A stretch of DNA of 14,065 nt from JAWLGW01 sp964569055. GTDB lineage: Bacteria > Planctomycetota > J058. The notes under the pieces are model-generated. The model saw nothing but the letters and a program-made list of their open reading frames with translations, was not told the origin of the DNA and did not search any database. The translations under genes and the position numbers were made by a program. Positions 13,848 to 14,065 of this stretch are shown piece after piece. The stretch's first letter is position 1. Every line of letters starts with the position of its first letter. The DNA lies in the NCBI GenBank assembly GCA_964569055.1, contig CAZMSZ010000183.1, forward strand, positions 1-14,065, written 5' to 3'.

Positions 13848-14010
13848 GCGCCCGATGCTAACGCGCGCGGCCGAGCCTGGCGGACGCCGGCGCTGCCGTC
13901 GCAAGCGCGGGGTTGACCTCACGCCGCGCGAGCGGCTCGTCCGCGCGTGTCGGACCCATGCTGGAGGATCTCCGTGCACGCCGCGCGGGCCGCGGCCAGC
14001 CGAGGAGCGC
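13848..14010. other. Divergent intergenic region
   Basis: These 163 bases separate the thioesterase-like gene (minus) from the partial gene at 14011 (plus). TTGACC at 13913-13918 on the plus strand could be a -35 for the rightward gene, but there is no good -10 at the usual distance. TAGCAT (13860-13855, minus) may serve the leftward gene. Confidence 0.35.
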
Positions 14011-14065
14011 ATGAACGAGCAGGAGCTGATCGAGAAGCTGCGCCGGATCCAGGCGCTGGTCGACG
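14011..14065 (+). CDS. Start of a gene cut by the window end
   Basis: ATG 14011 follows a GAGGAG site five bases upstream, and the frame stays open to the end: MNEQELIEKLRRIQALVD. This is an amphipathic helix with alternating charged and Leu/Ile residues. The start resembles small proteins that open with a helix of the form IEKLRKIxAL, such as DUF2786-type proteins, but 18 residues do not allow a family call. Confidence 0.6.
   Translation, partial: MNEQELIEKLRRIQALVD

Overview
The window is a very GC-rich stretch of bacterial chromosome. It uses GTG and TTG starts freely, its genes are tightly packed and often overlap, and it encodes envelope proteins with lipoprotein or Sec-type signals. 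That fits a Gram-negative environmental bacterium such as a myxobacterium (Myxococcota) or a high-GC planctomycete. The sequence alone does not decide between them, and no rRNA or other phylogenetic marker is present. There is no clear mobile element, CRISPR array or complete tRNA.

Layout. Positions 1-470 hold no convincing gene, but contain a short tandem repeat and a strong hairpin. Next, on the minus strand, is a two-gene operon (1494 to 471) of tandem paralogous small lipoproteins, less GC-rich than everything around it. Divergent from it, on the plus strand, is an ECF-type sigma factor (1810-2478) overlapping by ATGA an unusually large membrane anti-sigma factor (2475-4769). That protein has two zinc-binding modules, one membrane segment, a FecR-like region and a C-terminal CBM48/AMPK-type glycogen-binding domain. 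A convergent aldehyde dehydrogenase (6391 to 4772) follows with a good promoter and ribosome binding site. A plus-strand pair comes next: a SUKH (SMI1/KNR4) protein with a histone-like basic tail, and a STAS anti-anti-sigma-like protein, joined by a GTGA overlap (6538-8177). An intergenic inverted repeat separates this pair from a minus-strand pair of overlapping D12-class DNA adenine methyltransferases (11091 to 8405) with no visible restriction endonuclease.

On the right, a secreted esterase with N-terminal starch-binding-like domains (11230-12672) converges on a small stand-alone ParB/Srx-fold protein (13042 to 12686). A perfect hairpin between them contains both stop codons. The ParB-like gene lies 16 bp downstream of an acyl-CoA thioesterase-family gene (13847 to 13059). 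A new plus-strand gene starts at 14011 and runs off the end.

How they may work together: the sigma/anti-sigma pair looks like a cell-surface signalling unit. Its external glucan-binding-type domain, and the glucan-binding-type domains of the esterase about 6.5 kb away, hint at a shared alpha-glucan theme (inference). The methyltransferase pair and the SUKH-STAS pair are the other two candidates for less-described systems. The aldehyde dehydrogenase and thioesterase look like ordinary metabolic genes.
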